Assembly: GCA_003131985.1 (NCBI GenBank)
Contig: PKWH01000335.1
Span: forward strand, 1,241-8,240
Direction of reading: 5' to 3'
DNA: 7,000 bases
Source of the DNA: Acidobacteriota bacterium
Lineage (GTDB): Bacteria > Acidobacteriota > Terriglobia > Acidiferrales > UBA7541
In this document: positions 6,355 through 7,000 of the stretch, one piece after another
How positions within the stretch are numbered: the first letter of the stretch is position 1
Layout of the letters: each line of letters starts with the position of its first letter
Translations under genes and position numbers: made by a program
The notes under the pieces: model-generated
Told to the model about the DNA's origin: nothing
The model's database searches: none
Seen by the model: only the letters and a program-made list of their open reading frames with translations

Positions 6355-6801
6355 GTGACTAGTCGCGAATATCCCGAGCGTCCGCTCGTAGGCGTTGGCG
6401 GTGTCGTGATCGCAGAGAATCGCGTGCTGCTGATTCGCCGCGGCGGTCCGCCGTTGGAAGGCGAATGGTCCATTCCCGGCGGCATGCTCGAAGTGGGGGA
6501 AGCGTTGCGTGACGGAGTGCGACGCGAACTTCAAGAGGAAACAGGTCTCGAAGTGCGCGTCCACGATTTGATCGAAGCGTTCGATCGCATCATGCCGGAT
6601 GCGGATGGCAAGTGGCGCTATCATTTTGTAATTCTGGATTATTTATGCGAAGCGATCAGAGGTGTCGCGCGTGCAGGAAGCGATGTCGTTGACGTCGCCT
6701 GGGCGTTCCAGGAAGAGCTGCCTCGATTTTCGCTCACTCCAACAGCCACACGTGTGATTGAAAGAGCCTTCGAGATGGTGCGCTCACGCCGAGGGGCTTA
6801 G
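6355..6801 (+). CDS. NUDIX hydrolase
   Basis: Predicted 148-residue cytoplasmic Mg-dependent enzyme that hydrolyses a nucleoside diphosphate linked to another moiety; ADP-ribose or a modified nucleotide is possible, but the sequence does not settle it. The full Nudix box GX5EX7REXXEEXG is present at residues 43-64 (Gly43, Glu49, Arg57-Glu58, Glu61-Glu62, Gly64), preceded by EGEWSIPG. The N-terminal strand is PLVGVGGVVI, and the family-like VLLIRRGGPP comes next. The start at GTG 6355 is preferred because GGAG (6342-6345) precedes it by 9 bases and the product begins directly with TSREYPERP. GTG 6322 and GTG 6337 are in frame and would add 11 or 6 residues, but they have no ribosome site. If GTG 6322 were used, the start would sit almost on the AT-rich promoter core. 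The gene ends with TAG 19 bases before the end of the converging uppS. Confidence 0.92.
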   Translation: MTSREYPERPLVGVGGVVIAENRVLLIRRGGPPLEGEWSIPGGMLEVGEALRDGVRRELQEETGLEVRVHDLIEAFDRIMPDADGKWRYHFVILDYLCEAIRGVARAGSDVVDVAWAFQEELPRFSLTPTATRVIERAFEMVRSRRGA

Positions 6802-6820
6802 TATCGAGCAATACCGGTCG

Positions 6821-7000
6821 TTAACTTGCCGCTGCTTCGGGCAATTTTCCGAAGCGGCGCTCACGTTTCAAAAAATCCTGGATCGCATCCGTCAAGTCTG
6901 CGGCACCGAATTCCGGCCACATCTGCGCCGTAAAAAACAATTCCGCGTAAGCGCATTCCCACAGCATGAAATCACTCAAGCGCCTGTCGCCGCCCGTGCG
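6821..7000 (-). CDS. uppS: Undecaprenyl diphosphate synthase (isoprenyl transferase), C-terminal part
   Basis: Partial gene: the last 59 residues and a TAA stop are visible, and the frame stays open to the window edge. It is the C-terminus of cis-prenyltransferase, which condenses isopentenyl diphosphate units onto farnesyl diphosphate to make the C55 carrier for peptidoglycan and other envelope glycans. The visible part starts with RTGGDRRLSDFMLWE, the isopentenyl-diphosphate-binding block (both Arg and the Ser of RxS in place). It continues with CAYAELFFTAQMWPEF, whose Glu matches the Mg-binding Glu of the family, and DFLKRERRFGKLPE, the usual ending. Many uppS proteins have RTGGE or RTSGE where this has RTGGD. 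The gene that normally follows it, cdsA, is not next here; a convergent NUDIX gene is. Confidence 0.95.
   Translation of the reverse strand, partial: RTGGDRRLSDFMLWECAYAELFFTAQMWPEFGAADLTDAIQDFLKRERRFGKLPEAAAS

Noticed and set aside
6828..6858. Inverted repeat CTTCGG-8-CCGAAG with GCCGC/GCGGC flanks as a terminator after the NUDIX gene
   Set aside because: It lies inside the uppS coding end, has a bulge, and no T-tract follows on either strand, so a terminator call is not supported.

Overview
The window looks like a chromosomal housekeeping/accessory stretch from a moderately GC-rich Gram-negative bacterium, most likely a member of the Acidobacteriota (Terriglobia type). That placement is an inference. 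It rests on the combination of a secreted S9B dipeptidyl peptidase, a periplasmic alpha-carbonic anhydrase, a small secreted protein with a carboxypeptidase-regulatory-like domain, a LysW-like zinc ribbon, and many exported products with AxA-type signal peptides. No mobile element, tRNA, rRNA, CRISPR array or phage gene was seen. No gene-free stretch exceeds 240 bases.

Layout: (1) bases 1-1065, plus strand, are the 3' part of a C45/phospholipase-B-like Ntn hydrolase whose start lies outside the window. (2) Converging on it is a minus-strand pair, probably an operon: an alpha-carbonic anhydrase (4297 down to 3512) followed after 37 bases by a DPP-IV-type S9 peptidase (3474 down to 1099). Both carry signal peptides and should act outside the cytoplasm. 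(3) A 240-base divergent intergenic region (4298-4537) separates them from a plus-strand YegS/DgkB-like lipid kinase (4538-5446). (4) Converging on the kinase are two minus-strand small genes: an extremely acidic LysW-like zinc-ribbon protein (6265 to 6032) and, 72 bases downstream, a secreted carboxypeptidase-regulatory-like single-domain protein (about 5959 to 5480). (5) A short AT-rich divergent promoter region (6266-6354) leads to a plus-strand NUDIX hydrolase (6355-6801). (6) The last 180 bases hold the C-terminus of UppS (undecaprenyl diphosphate synthase) on the minus strand.

The genes do not form one pathway. Two sit in lipid metabolism (the lipid kinase and UppS), three are exported proteins (carbonic anhydrase, DPP-IV, carboxypeptidase-regulatory-like), and NUDIX is a nucleotide house-cleaning type enzyme. 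The least ordinary item is the LysW-like protein. It keeps the two CxxC zinc knuckles but has lost the EDWGE carrier tail and ends instead in a 30-residue nearly pure Asp/Glu tail, encoded by a GAA/GAG purine tract. No clear multi-gene undescribed system was found.

Start codons were reconsidered throughout. The peptidase and the anhydrase both start inside longer open frames, the lipid kinase and LysW-like genes start with GTG, and NUDIX probably starts at an internal GTG.
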